A stretch of DNA of 64,000 nt from Liolophura sinensis (taxonomy: Eukaryota; Mollusca; Polyplacophora; Chitonida; Chitonidae). Below the pieces are notes generated by a model. That model was not told the origin of the DNA, made no database searches, and saw nothing but the letters and a program-made list of their open reading frames with translations. Positions within the stretch are counted from its first letter, which is position 1. Every line of letters starts with the position of its first letter. Shown here piece after piece: positions 1 through 11,958 of the stretch. The translations under genes were made by a program, and so were the position numbers. The DNA lies in NCBI RefSeq assembly GCF_032854445.1, contig NC_088295.1, positions 78,396,028-78,460,027 on the forward strand, written 5' to 3'.

Positions 1-113
1 GCTATCAGCTCATACACTGGCACTGGAACAGACTGTCGACTGAAGAGAGAGACGGAAAAGGAAGGAATGATATATAGCTGTCTGGGATCTAGAGAACACA
101 AGACAACTTCAGA

Positions 114-3100
114 ATGGCGGAATTCAAACACAAACCATGGCTAATCGTGCTCACCGCCTTGATGTCGTTGTTTGCCCTTATACAGTATCTGTTCAACGCC
201 TTTGCCGGTCAGCCATCCTGGTCAGGAGGTCAGCCTAACAAAATAACAGTAGTTATTTTAGTTAATTTCATTGTTACTTATCGCCTTACTCATGAATTTC
301 TGACTTATACTGGGGCGGGCGGTTGTTAGTTGTTATGAGTGGAACTATCCGGAATGCCCGTGGAAAACCATCGACATTCGTCAAGTAATTGACGAATTTT
401 CCTCACATATGACATACAGATATGCACATTATGCATATTGGGTGGAAGGCACAAGGTCTTCAAGGAACATTAGATTATTTATTAAGGGCCCACAGTCAGT
501 GACAGGAGGGTAATTTGCAAATTCCCCTCACAAGGACAGGGTGTGACCATGCCCTACAAAGGTTACCGTACATATATAGTGTGACCCATGGCTAGCGATT
601 GAAATGCAAGAATCTATAGTCACCAGATCACAGCCCGCTCCTGTACTTACATTATGTGTACATTATCACGCATGTAGCGCCGCATATACATGTATATAGA
701 ATTGTGCCCCAAATTACCGAGTCCATGTGGAGGGCCAAATTAAGATTTAATTGAGAATTATCGATATCGCTAATTCATTTATTTCTATCGATAAAAGAAT
801 TACTGATATTGATAAACATTTATTGTTATCAATAAATATTTATCGATATCAATAAATGAATGATGGATATTAATTATTCATTTATGAATATCAATATTTC
901 ATTTATCAATATCAATAATTATGTGCCATTTATCGATATCGATAAATTAATTAGAGATTTTGATAAAAGAATTAGCGATATCGATAAATGAATTAGGGTT
1001 ATTGATAAATGAATTAGCGATATTGATAAATAGTGTTTCAATGGAAATGACTGCTTCCACTATGTTGTTACGCTGGATAAAACAGAGGTTTATGTATGAT
1101 TCAACTGATATTGATATATTACATTTAAATTACCTTTGTGTGATCAACCGTTTTCGCCATAAAGTTCCATCAGCAAACTCCAGTAACAAGATGAATTTAT
1201 TATTTATTTATTTATTTATTTGCTCAAGAATATTTAACATATACATTTGGAAACAGGAATTTCTTTTCTACTGCTAAAATACACTTCTAGTTTATTTCTC
1301 TTTCGCTTGATAAACCAGAAACTGATAGTTTACACTATATTAGCCGAATACTTTACCTATAAAGTTAAGTTTTGTTGAGAAATGTGTATTATGTTGCTGA
1401 CTGGCTTACCTGTGCTAGTATTACTTCTACGCGGTGTAGGTAAGTCATTCTCCACACCCACTTTTTCTTTAATGCCTACATTTGATGATAATGGTGCAGA
1501 TCGTAAATGTATACGGGCCTCTACCTCGCCTCTAGATTGGGGAGTGCCCTGTTTAGTGAATTCACAGCGTCTGCTGACAGCACTGAGTTTATTCGTGTCA
1601 AGTTTTCCAAATCCTGGGACAATCTATTGTTTAAGTTATCCAAATTACCAATATTTTGTTGTAGTCTTCTTTTAGTAATTTTGTTGTTTAGGACACGCAA
1701 AACATCGTCTACATCCGAAACATCCGACATTTGAACTAATTCAAATAACGCCAAAATCCCACGAGATGTTAGAAGGGAGCTATAAGGGCGATAAATAGCC
1801 ATATTCATCAATATCGTTAATATAAATTATCAATATCGATAAATAAATTAACGATATCGATAATTCATTTATCGACATCGCTAATTCATTTATTGATATC
1901 GATAAATATGGCCATTGATCGGTATCGATAAATAAATTAGCGATATCTATAATTTATTTATGGATGTTGGTAATTCATTTATTGATATCGATAATTCTCG
2001 ATATGTTAATTTGGCCCCTCATAAGTCCACCATGGTGCAAGACAGGCTGCTGATGCAATACAAAAAAAAAAAAAGAGCATGTTAAACCCCAGATCTTGCA
2101 TTTGTCTGCTGTGCATGGTCTTGTATGCCTATGCCATGAACTACATTTTTCTCCACCCATAAACTGGACTATATTGACTTGTGCGCATAAAATTATCTTG
2201 TTAATGGCGACAGAGCACAAAATATACCAATATATATGTTCGTAAAGTGAGGATTGTAATCCCTTATGAAAAGTTGTGAAATTTGTTACAAATTGCAATC
2301 TATGTTTTGAGATCAACTGCAGACTATTAATACCAGTTATTATATCCGTATCTTTTTTGCATTACAGGTAATATGTTGTTCGTTTCGAGTCTTTTCTTCG
2401 CACACTTTGCCTGAAATATCCACAGTGGGTCAGTCTGTTAAAGTAAAGCTCTTGCGATTGACGATCGGCTAATCGGCATCCAAGTTTGGGTGGAGGTGGG
2501 GTGCAAATTAACATTTAATCGAGAATTCATTTCATGTTTCCATTCAGTGGAAATTATATATCGATATGAATAACACATTTGTCAATATCAATTAATCCCG
2601 GCCAATCATAGTCATGGATAATTCATTCATCGTTATCGACAAAAACGGATGTCTATTGGTAATAATAATTCCGCGACTTTAGCCGTCTAATAATTACTTA
2701 TCCTCCTTGACATCTCGCGAGATCTCGGGGCTGACTGATTAAGTAAAAATGCCTGACGCTCACAATGAAATACATTTGGTGTTTTATTATTTTGATTTTT
2801 GGTCATGACTGTACACGTTCATTTCAATTGTTTCAGGCCTTTTCATCAACACAACAGGCGCTGTGTCGGATAAATTCTCCCTTGAGATCACCCCCGCTGG
2901 TGCTACGTTTTCAATTTGGGGTGCCATTTACGCCTGGCAGACTGCCTGGCTCGTCTACAGCCTTGTTCTGCTGGGCCGGAAGTCCTCCACAGGCTACCTC
3001 TACATTGATCCGGGAGTTATTCCCTTGGAAACCATTCTTTGTTACATCGCCAGCGAATTTGTCAACGTCACGTGGATTTTCCTGTGGGACAGACAGATAA

Positions 3101-3651
3101 TGGCGGCTGCTTTCCCTGTACTTCTCCTAATATGCCTGACACTGTATGCTGCATTATTTTTCGCGCACAGAAACTTGAATAGAATCACACCAAAGCTGAT
3201 TGCAGACAATAAAAAAGTTGACATTTGGCTAGTGCGGTTATTGGTACAGAACGGAATCGCCTTTTACGCTACCTGGTGTACTATTGCTACACTCCTCAAC
3301 CTCGGTATTGTCATCAGTTACACTTCCGACCCACCTATTGATCAAAGTATAGCCTCCACGGTCAGCCTCTCCATACTCACTGCAGAAATCCTCTTCTGGT
3401 TCACACTGGACATCTTCTTTCTTGACAAATACGTCCGCTATAATTTTAGTCCGTATGTTGTCTTAGTTCTGGCCCTGACAGGAGTTGTCTCTAAAAACTT
3501 TGTCCCAGGAAAAAGAAATGCTATATTTGCAGTGGTCCTCTTAGCACTTGCCTCAGTGGCCTTTGTGGTCAAGTTTTTTACAATGTTTTGGCGCCATTTC
3601 AAGCGGCCATTCCAAAGCGGAAATATTACGAAAGTATCCGTTGAAGGTTAG
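114..3651 (+). CDS. TspO/MBR-like multi-pass membrane protein, paralogue 1
   Basis: Two coding exons, 114-228 and 2837-3651, give a 309-aa protein. Exon 1 encodes one hydrophobic helix (about residues 9-29) and ends in phase 1 at GAG|GTCAGC. Exon 2 begins after TTTCAG. The start was chosen because the 38-residue first exon matches the 36-37 residues of its three paralogues. Exon 2 opens with LEITPAGATFSIWGAIYAWQ (from about residue 54) and holds at least six more hydrophobic stretches, including a TW..IATLLN motif near the middle. The ITPAG.TFSIWG and W..IA..LN signatures are reminiscent of the tryptophan-rich TspO/MBR family, whose classic members have five helices and bind porphyrins or cholesterol; the ligand here is unknown. 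The family's usual W after PAG is A in this copy (PAGATFS). It is the most diverged of the four paralogues. A possible polyadenylation signal is AATAAA at 4486-4491. A GAG|GTCAGC donor was preferred over CCG|GTCAGC 22 bases upstream. Confidence 0.75.
728..2022. mobile_element. Fold-back / long terminal-inverted-repeat element
   Basis: The left end (from about 728, GAGGGCCAAATTAA then GAGAATTATCGATATC) recurs inverted at the right end (about 1985-2022). Both arms are rich in ATCGATATCGATAAAT-type palindromic words (left about 755-1035, right about 1795-2000). The central 1036-1790 segment is not repetitive and has a 96-codon minus-strand frame (1521-1811) with leucine- and asparagine-rich sequence that I do not recognise. 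No transposase was seen, so this is probably a non-autonomous fold-back or MITE-like element in the gene 1 intron. Exact ends and target duplication are not resolved. Confidence 0.6.
2490..2660. mobile_element. Partial copy of the fold-back element end
   Basis: GCAAATTAACATTTAATCGA at about 2503, followed by decayed ATCGATA/AATAATTCATT words, matches one arm of the element at 728-2022. It lies in the same intron, about 340 bases before exon 2 of gene 1. Only one arm is present. Confidence 0.45.
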
Positions 3652-4577
3652 ACTAGTCTCAAAGAACGTTTTTTATTTATAAATATTTGGCGAGTATTTC
3701 CGTCTCGAACCGTTTAACATATTGAACAATCAACACTGTACTTATATTATATGTTCTTATATTTTAGTCGTTATGGCTTGTGTTCATTCCACCCTGCATG
3801 TGAATTAATTGATCAACGCGTATACTGGATTTTATTGGTACATAATGTTGAACCTTTATAGCTCCTTTTGAAATACACAGGGATGGTGTGCAGATGAGTT
3901 TACAGTGTGCTGTGTTCTGAAGTGTTGACACTAACGTTGTGAGCGATTGAGCCGTGCAGTGAAAGTGTTTTGATTACAGTTGTGTTCGGTAGCTGAGCAT
4001 GAGGTTCGAATCTAGCTGTAGCGATTTCCGCTGCGGTTGAAAGAAAGGCAGAAGGTTGGCGATCATGAGGAACACGACATACAGGTTAATCCCGACCTTG
4101 AACAGGGAATTTGTACGCTCGTCGTCCCTCATTGTCCATCTGGCAGTTCAGGTAGACTAAGCTTCGTTGAAGATCAAACGTCTTCTGCTATCCTGGTGTG
4201 CATATCTGGGCGTCCGAGGTACGAGAGTAAATACGAAATGTCCTCATTAAATGTTGATCATTCTCAGAAGGATCAGGTGGCATTGGTACTGTACACCTAA
4301 CTGATTTTGGTAACCACTGAACACGTGTTGAAAAAATGTCACTGCTGTTTATGCCTTATGAACAAATCGGCTTATCCCATTAAACATTTCAACATATAAA
4401 TTCAACATATCAATGTACAGTTTATATTTATTGTGTGGTTTCATGGTATTTAATGGTAGATTATCGTTTTCATGTGTTTTACGTAAATAAAGAAATAGTT
4501 CTACTTGCACAGCCACACTGACGCATGCATGCTAATTCATGGTACGGTCGTGATATTATCTTTAAACTTTATGACTT

Positions 4578-4775
4578 GTGATTTATTTATTTATTTGATT
4601 GGTGTTTTATGTCGTAATCAAGAATATTGCACTTATACGACGGCGTCCAGAATATTGGTGAGAGGAAACCGGACAAAGCCCGGGGGAAACCCACGACCAT
4701 CCAAAGATTGCTGGAAGACTTTCCCACGAACGACTGAGGAGGAAGATAGCATATGACTTGCCACGAGTGGGTGGT
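4578..4775 (-). mobile_element. tRNA-derived SINE with ATTTATTTATTTG tail, minus strand
   Basis: Read on the minus strand it has the same body as the copies at 12238 and 29618: GTCGTGGGTTTCC, then a GGGCTTTGTCCGGTTTCCTC-like segment, then CGCCGTCGTATAAGTG, then CAAGAATATT... and the AATAAATAAATAAATC tail. The tRNA-like head is missing or too decayed to see, so it is 5' truncated. Confidence 0.7.
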
Positions 4776-4970
4776 TTATTCCGTGCACACCGGTTACCCA
4801 ACTCTTTAATCTAACCACCATTCTAAAAGTGAAAAATTTTGGAGAGTTGCGTTAAGCAACATTGAAATCAGTAAAACTAAACACAAATCATAATGTTTGT
4901 AATTTTGTTTTCTTTCACTTTAAGAAAAAAAATATAAGACCAAAACACACGAGGATACACTCATAATTCC

Positions 4971-4973
<3 letters not shown>

Positions 4974-5007
<34 letters not shown>
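4974..5007. repeat. (TA)n microsatellite
   Basis: An uninterrupted TA run of about 32 bases in the intergenic region between TspO-like genes 1 and 2. Confidence 0.95.
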
Positions 5008-5009
<2 letters not shown>

Positions 5010-6223
5010 CATGTAGAAATTTGTAATAATGAGATCCAGTTCTTGATTTTAGATGTATACTGACCAGTAATAAGATGCACTGAGAAAACATGTCAAATAT
5101 TCTAGACAACTAGACGGGCCACGCGATTTTGAATTCACAAAATTTCACAGTAATTTTCACATAACTTTATTGCTTTGTCACCAAGACAAGAAATGATGAG
5201 AACAGGCTGCTATATGTATGAAAAACAACACTGATGTAAACCAAACAGGATTGCTCACGTAAACTGTGTTATATTTAATCTGTTTTAGTTTTTGTCGCAG
5301 AGCAAATCAAATATCTAGCTCATGTTATTACCACGAAAAATAATTTTCTATTACCAGGGAACTCAATTATGTGTTTGAACCATGTCGGATTCACTTTACA
5401 GGTTAGGAAATGAACACTACTTTTGTTCTGCTTTATCCACATCAGTGACAATTTCTGCATTTCTTCTTTTGGATAAGGAAAAATACAACTTACAAATGTA
5501 ACTCTGCAGAAACCAGCATTTCTTATTTGAGCACACATTTAGACATTTGCCACGCGTGATCTTAATAATATCCATCTGAAGGATAAATTGAACATGCATT
5601 GTGAATAATGTTTGTTATTATTTGCTGGTTGTTGTTATTGACAAGTATGGCATTACGACGACACCTGTGTTTTTGTTAGTGCGCGTGCCTTAAAAATATG
5701 AATACTAAACTTTAAAAAAAACCTAAATTCTTTGCCACGCCCCTGAAAAAAAATGCAGGTCATGTAAGTGTTTTTTTTTTCTCTTTAAGTACGAATGGTC
5801 GAAAAACAGGCGTTAGAATGTCGTACAAAATGTCCACATAAAAGAACCCTCGCCACAAAGGCACTATAAACACCACGTTCAGTGGCACGTGAGGCCTGAA
5901 GATATCACCCTGCAAAACACGTGAACTCGCGTACTGGAGAAGTTTACCCAAACGTTTCTAAAACTATGTATGGGAGACCAGTTGGGCCACACGGATCATA
6001 AAAAGAATAGTATCGAGACTTGGCGTGAAGGCCAAATTAATGTAGTTTGTCGCCCTCGGGCTATGAAAAAAGACATCACGATAAGCCCGGGTTTGTCATT
6101 TGCTTAATTTTGGATGTTTTTCTTAAAGAATTTAATTAAAACAAACAGTTCTATTGCAAAGTTCTGTAGGTATACAGCCCCGCGGGCTCAAAGGCACTAA
6201 GACCTACATACATATGCACACAG

Positions 6224-6432
6224 TATAAAGGGTGTGTGTGAACAGTCAGACGAACATTGTGTGGTTCACTTAAATACCGCTATTTACCACACCGAGTGAT
6301 TCAGCTTGACGAGATGCATATCTAGATTAAACCACTGGAAGTCAGCTAAGGCTGTTGACCTAGATACACGCACTGCTTACACCGTAAGGCAAAACATTGC
6401 CATTTACACCACGTTTTCCTCTGGAATTACAG
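6224..6432 (+). promoter_or_regulatory. Probable promoter and 5' noncoding exon of TspO-like gene 2
   Basis: TATAAAG at 6224-6230 is followed 24-30 bases on by TCAGACGAACATT, a plausible start region. A noncoding exon could then run to a strong donor at 6431-6436 (CAG|GTACGT as ACAG|GTACGTAC, exon ending 6432). The matching acceptor is GGTTTCAG|AT at 6577, 18 bases before the ATG. This copies the layout of genes 3 and 4, where the coding start exon also follows an acceptor closely. Transcript data would be needed to confirm it. Confidence 0.45.
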
Positions 6433-6595
6433 GTACGTACTTGGTAACAGTAAGAACTTACGCATAATTTGAGTAGTGTAAGTTTAGTGAATGGTATCTG
6501 GATGTAACATTTCTCAATACAACCTAATTACGACTGAGAACGTGACGGCCAATACTATCTGTTCACTGTGGTTTCAGATCCGAAACGCTGTAGAG

Positions 6596-8606
6596 ATGGG
6601 CAAGTCTTCGCACGCACCTGCTATGATAGCGCTCTATGTGCTTACCATCCTCATTTACGTGGCCGCTCTCATCTTTAGCGGCTTGAGTGCTAGAACTGAA
6701 AACGGCGGTAAGACAGACCTCTAATAATTCAAACCTGACTGTTTTTACTATTGTAAGTCAGTTTCGTATTTCAGAAGGCCGCCATTTATTTTAACAGAAA
6801 TATCGCGGGATCTTGCATTACATAGGAGCTGGGTGCTAATTTTCTACCAACAGCCTATGTTTTAACCTAGCGGCAGCATGCTTGCTACATTGAATATCTG
6901 TTTCATTGAATTCCTGCATTGGAAATCGTGTCATCTTTCGCAGTAACTAATAGTAAAAACAATGGAGAAACTGAAAACGTCGAGTAAAAGGTGTTACTTT
7001 GCAACCTTGCCTTTTTGTTGGCCGTGAAAAAAATTGACAGATTTTTAACACCGCGTTCAATAATATTTTCACTTCTGGTTGTTGTGTGATTCTTTCCGGC
7101 TTCCTTCATAAATAAGAGATTTTGAGCTGGAGCGTCATGCAAACGCCGACTACAGTTGTGAATGTACTGCCAATGTAATACGACAATATGAAAGAGTATA
7201 CTAAGCTATTGTTTCAGGGAACCACAAGTGGGCACATGAAATGTGAAACTCGATCTGTAGGATTACAATTACGAAATAAAGCCTTCGATGTGATAGGCTG
7301 TTTGTATGGTCCCAGTGCATCTTGGAATGATACTCTTTAAAAGCGCACTCCAAATTCTGTACTAATTTTTTAATATATGGACCTAATGTTCTTAACAGTA
7401 TAACCTCTAATCAAGTTCCGTTTGTACGTTTCAATTTTTCAACACTGGCAGTGGTGATTGATTTTGGACGCCGTGCCCATGAACATAACACTTACATTGG
7501 TCAGGTTTATGGGTTTACAGAACTAAAGTGAGCACTGAATACATTATCTCAACTCGCATACAAACGTATGAGGTAAAGCCGCCTTTTTTGGAACGCTAAG
7601 CCAATCAAAAAACGAAGGCTCGGGTTCAAGCTGAACAGACCATTGTATTCTTACAGTACATGGGTGATATGTCACCAGTTTGCCCATGGCTTGGGATCCA
7701 ATTATTTTGGGCGGGAAACTGAAGTTCCCAGTTTTGTACAAGGGTTATAATAAAGACACAGAACTGCAACTATCTGTTTAATGTCTGTTTTCAGGGCTTT
7801 TTGAGAGAACAGCTTCCAACGTCTCGGACATTTTTATCCTGGAGATCACCCCAGCAGGCTGGACCTTCTCTATATGGGGGTTTATCTACGCGTGGCAAGC
7901 CCTTTGGTTGGTATATGGCTTCACCCTGATTTGCCGGCGGTTTGGAGTGGGTTACCTGTACACTGACCCAGGGGTGTTGCCACCAGGACTACTCCTATCC
8001 TTTTGTGCCGCCAGTTGCTTTCTCATTACCTGGCTGTTCCTGTGGGATAGGCTTATCATAGAGGCCTCAGTCGCCATCATATTTCTCACAGCCATTTCGC
8101 TGCACATTGCTTTGGCCTTCGGACACGATCGTTTGGAGAGAATCTCAACAATTCTTACCCAACATGGACAGGCCAAGGAAGTTTGGTTTGTCCGAATTTT
8201 AGTGTTGAACGGGTTGGCCTTTTTTAATACATGGGTGTCCACTGCCAGTTGTTTTAACTTCGCCCAGGTCATGGTTTACGCGGGATCTTACCCTGTTCCC
8301 CAGAAAGCCGCATCCACGGCGGCCCTCGTCCTTCTCACCGTAATCGTTTTTCTGTGGTTCATTCTGAAAAATTTCGTCTTTGAGAAAGCCCTTCGTTTCA
8401 CGTACAGCCCTTTCATCGTGTTACCAGTAGCGCTAGCGGGAATCATTACAAAGAACTGGAACCGGGACAGCGGCAACTCTCTGTTCACGGCCATGCTGTT
8501 GGTTGTTGTCGGGGGAATGTTTGTCATCTCAGTGATTCATACAGTTGTCAAGCTAACTAGAGAGATAAAGCGCTCTGTTTCTTATAACGAAGAGATGAAA
8601 TTATAA
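6596..8606 (+). CDS. TspO/MBR-like multi-pass membrane protein, paralogue 2
   Basis: Two coding exons, 6596-6707 and 7795-8606, joined in phase 1 (GGCG|GTAAGA ... TTTTCAG|GG), give 307 aa. Exon 1 encodes MGKSSHAPAMIALYVLT and one membrane helix. A longer in-frame start at 6491 would read through the predicted noncoding intron, so the ATG at 6596, which lines up with the paralogues, is preferred. Exon 2 carries ASNVSDIFILEITPAGWTFS, then IWGFIYAWQALWLVYG, and later TW.STASCFNFA and AASTAALVLLT segments, with about seven further hydrophobic helices and a short basic C-terminal tail. This copy has the full PAGWTFSIWG signature that suggests the tryptophan-rich TspO/MBR family. The probable polyadenylation signal is AATAAA at 8920-8925. 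It sits in the same orientation as gene 1 and gene 3, as expected of tandem duplicates. The ligand and cell compartment cannot be read from sequence. Confidence 0.8.
6708..7794 (+). other. Intron of TspO-like gene 2
   Basis: No repeat family or coding exon was recognised in this 1.1-kb intron. It is free of the SINEs found in the introns of genes 3 and B. Confidence 0.6.
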
Positions 8607-10550
8607 AGGTTTGTTCCGATGTCTAGAGTACTGTAATATATCGATAAACTCATTTGTGCATAAACGCGGTGGTCGTAAACTACCTACATGTTGGAGGACA
8701 AACTATTGACAAATATCTTTCGAAACTCTCACGACTTCTGGTGAAATCCGATGTTGGTTTATTTGTAGTACATTATATATATTTTTGTAGGCATGGGCGT
8801 TCTAAATTTGATTCACCTGTTTCACAGTTTACTCATATAAGGTTTATTTTATATGTTCTGTTTTCAACGCCATTTAAAAAAAATTGCTATCTTTTATATG
8901 CCGGTGTATCTTCGTGGGCAATAAAACCAACTTCACATTGTCACCGGCCATGTTGTTTGTATGTGTACGTCTTTACGTTTTATTAGATATTTTATCTCTA
9001 CATGTTTTTGCTTTGCCAGTAAATGGGCTTATACCCTTTTATATACCCATGAATAATGCATGCTGTGTGACATGGTGTAATACCCACACAAATACATCTT
9101 TATACAGTACTGGATAATATTTTTTTCACCGATGGTTACAGCGATTGTGAACAGATCATTCTTGTTGTCTACCTCATGATTCACCATGCCGAATAACCAT
9201 ATCAGAATTCATAACTTCTTGTGGATCTGCTGCGAGGCCTTTTTTACTGCAGAAAGTCAGCGGCGTAATTGTCAAAGGTTTAACGTTAATCTCCACTGTC
9301 AGTATGTTCTCGTCTAGCTAGGTATTGTGGGATAGTCAAAAATCAAATATAAAACAAAGCATATGAAAATGGATGTTTACACCTGGCGGAAATTGTATTA
9401 CCGTGGTCTGGAGTCTGTGGTCAAAATTTTGTTGACTTCATGCACACATATGTAAGAGTTCAGTTTGTATTACAATTTTAGGCTAAAACCCGAAATCGCT
9501 GTGTGAATCAGGTCTCGGCTATCCAGCGTACATAACCAAGCTGCACAGCTCCTCATCTTTCTGTCACAGAGTCATGGTGTAATCAGTAGACCTTTATCAG
9601 TCTTCCACACATCCCTATCTGGTATTTGATCTGTCTCCAGTCATGTTCTAACCACTACTACTCCTCCTCCACACGGTTCCCCTGTTCGCAGGAGGGTGAT
9701 CTCGTTTCGAACAATGTATGTTTCATAGTTAGTGAACTGTTTATGTGGACGTTTTATAGAATTTATGTAACTAACGTGCCGACTAGCTTAGAGAATCAAA
9801 AGACCGTAGAGAATCAGTAGACCTAGCTGTCTACGTACATGAAGCACCTGCAGATAAAAATTCACGAACTCATTCATGTTATATGGAAGCCTGTTGTGAA
9901 CAGAAAGTACGCGACAGAAAAAGAGTCAATAAGTTAATGAATTCATGTACGTTAATTAATGAATTCTTATACAAACACAGACAAGATTTTCCGTGGTATA
10001 AATATGACAATAATGGACATAATTTGGCTAGGTATCACTTTGTCAAGGTTTTCGTCACGCACATCACAACTAATATTTACACTTAACATGAATCGTTTTT
10101 ATGAAGCAGGACGAATATATCACACAATTCAATTTGCTTTTAGATATGAATGTGGTAAAGGTCTAAGTCAGGAAGGAGTTTCAAGCACGTACATTTCTAG
10201 AGTAGTAGTTCACAGCAACGAATCTTTCCTTCGTATATGTATCTCATTCCTCACTTGAATTTACTTATACATGACAGTATATATGCAATTTACACTCCCT
10301 CTTTTTCCCCTCACTATGCTTCTTACATAGCTGGATACAAATGAGAAAAAAAAAGGATTCGGATATTTGTATCAAACTGGCTTCCGTACATTATTACAGT
10401 ATCTGACTCTCAGGGCATACGACCGTGAGAAAATGTGCGCTTATGCATGACCGAATGTACGAGAAGCTCGGTCTATCCGTCTTTTGTAAGGCCACATGTT
10501 ATTAACCGTGCCTGCTGTGAGCGAAGTTCGACATGCGCAGAGTGGAGTGA
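8607..10550. other. 3' flank of gene 2 and region upstream of gene 3
   Basis: Contains the gene 2 3' UTR (AATAAA at 8920-8925). At about 10073-10108 a stretch reading ATATTTACACTTAACATGAA, then a GTTTTTATGAAG, is repeated with few changes at 17301-17335 upstream of gene 4. This indicates that the duplication that made genes 3 and 4 included at least 0.5 kb of upstream DNA. I see no exon here. Confidence 0.5.
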
Positions 10551-10554
10551 AAGC

Positions 10555-10670
10555 TTACGTAAAGGAAAATTGTATATAAACAACGTTAGGTGCATTCACA
10601 CCCAGAAAACTCAAACGTTGCCATTACGCGAAGTACAAGTATACACTCCAACTCCGGGAAAGAATAAGAG
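10555..10670 (+). promoter_or_regulatory. Promoter and 5' noncoding exon of TspO-like gene 3
   Basis: The run GAAAGCTTACGTAAAGG contains the palindrome TTACGTAA at 10555-10562, a consensus for PAR-bZIP/NFIL3/C/EBP-type factors. TATATAAA follows at 10573-10580, with a candidate start near 10598. The noncoding exon would end at 10670 before AAGAG|GTAAGTGCTG. The same series (CGACATGCGCA, GAAAGCTTACGTAAA, TATA, GTACACTCCA-like, AG|GTAAGTGCTG) is conserved before gene 4. The splice partner is TTTGAACAG|ACGACTAA at 11948. Confidence 0.6.
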
Positions 10671-11948
10671 GTAAGTGCTGAATGTAAAATGTTGGCCTGT
10701 AAGTGATTATTTGAGCAGGAAGATACCATGCCTTTGCTAAACCACATGCGCATACCATACCACAACACACATTCTCTGTTATGTATACCTCATGCAGTCC
10801 GAGTCTTGATCGGCCAGGTTACAGCTATAGGGCCAACTGTTTCCCTCACTATGCAGAACTTCAGCTGGGTTATAACATCATAGTATATCATATACTAGGT
10901 TTCGGGAACCTTTCGCTGAAAACATTGAAAATTGTAAAATATAATTCAGATTTTAAAATATTATTATGTGCTTGCTACTTGTATCGTGCAAGAAATCAAG
11001 GGCCATGTACATCTCAGTAACTTTGGTAAGTTTTTTTCGACTTTCTGTCAAGCTGTCTCTTATGTTACTTACCCCTAATGTACCACAGGGTGTGTTTGTT
11101 AGAACAACCAGCACAGCCCGGGGCGCATTCATAGCCTTGTACCTCAGTCATATGAAGCTATAGCTTCCATAACTTGGGCCCTGAACCCTAATGTGTTCGG
11201 ACTTTATCATGCATTCTTATCCCTTCATATCGATTGTCTGAAATTTGTGCCCATGGAGAGCCTTAATTATAACCTGAGCTCTAAACAGCTCAGCTCAGTT
11301 ACGGATGAACTACGTGTATGGAAATTTGTTTCATGACATTTCAAGAGCTCATGATATCTCAAGAGCTCATGGCATCTCAAGAGCTCATGGTATCTCAAGA
11401 GCTCAGGGTATCTCAAGAGCTCATGACATTCCAAGAGCTCATGGTATCTCAAGAGCTCATGACATTCCAAGAGCTCGCGGTATCTCAAGAGCTCATGGCA
11501 TCTCAAGAGCTCATGGCATCTCAAGAGCTCATGGCATCTCAAGAGCTCATGGCATTTCAAGAGCTCATGGTATCTCAAGAGCTCATGGCATTCCTTCAGA
11601 ACGGACATCTCGAATGGGCCGGGGTAATGTACGTGGAGAAAGTGTGAAGGGAATCAACTGTGTAATTTGTTCTGTATATAATATATTGCCATAGCAGTCT
11701 AATCATGTTTTATACTCATTAACCTTACGCTGAGCTAAATATGTAGTCGGTTTGCAGATGCATCGATACATATCGGTAGAGAGCCTACAGGCGTATAAAT
11801 GCAGAATACTTGATTAAGTAGATTCTATTCTATTTTGGCACAATGCCGTCTGATATCTATTTTCTGCACTAAGACAAATTATTGGCTGTAGTATATAGAT
11901 AATGAGTATGCATTTCTTTTGTTCACATGTGTCTTTCTATTTGAACAG
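10671..11948 (+). other. 5' UTR intron of TspO-like gene 3
   Basis: Predicted intron between the noncoding exon and the start-codon exon. It contains the 18-bp minisatellite at 11335-11595; nothing else was recognised. Confidence 0.45.
11335..11595. repeat. 18-bp minisatellite, about 14 copies
   Basis: Units of the type ATCTCAAGAGCTCATGGC are repeated head to tail with variants at a few positions (ATGG/ATGA, ATCTC/ATTCC/ATTTC). The period is a multiple of three and lacks stops, so three overlapping frames on both strands stay open. These produce repetitive peptides (ISRAHG, SQELMA and HELLRC types) that are almost certainly artefacts. Confidence 0.95.
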
Positions 11949-11958
11949 ACGACTAAAG

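Larger units (their letters stand above)
229..2836 (+). other. Intron of TspO-like gene 1
   Basis: A long intron separating the two coding exons. Apart from the fold-back element at 728-2022 and a partial copy at 2490-2660 I see no further gene. The short frames inside it overlap AT-rich repeats. Confidence 0.65.
3652..6223. other. 3' flank of gene 1 and intergenic region
   Basis: Holds the gene 1 3' UTR with a possible AATAAA at 4486-4491, a minus-strand SINE (4578-4775) and a TA microsatellite (4974-5007). The rest shows no exon pair or recognisable protein; the short frames here look like chance. Confidence 0.5.

Noticed and set aside
6491-6595. Upstream in-frame start for TspO-like gene 2
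   Set aside because: It would translate a predicted 5' UTR intron and acceptor (GGTTTCAG). The paralogues start at the position of 6596.
11267-11694. Repetitive frames of 109-129 codons on both strands
   Set aside because: They are artefacts of the 18-bp minisatellite; no splice or codon evidence.
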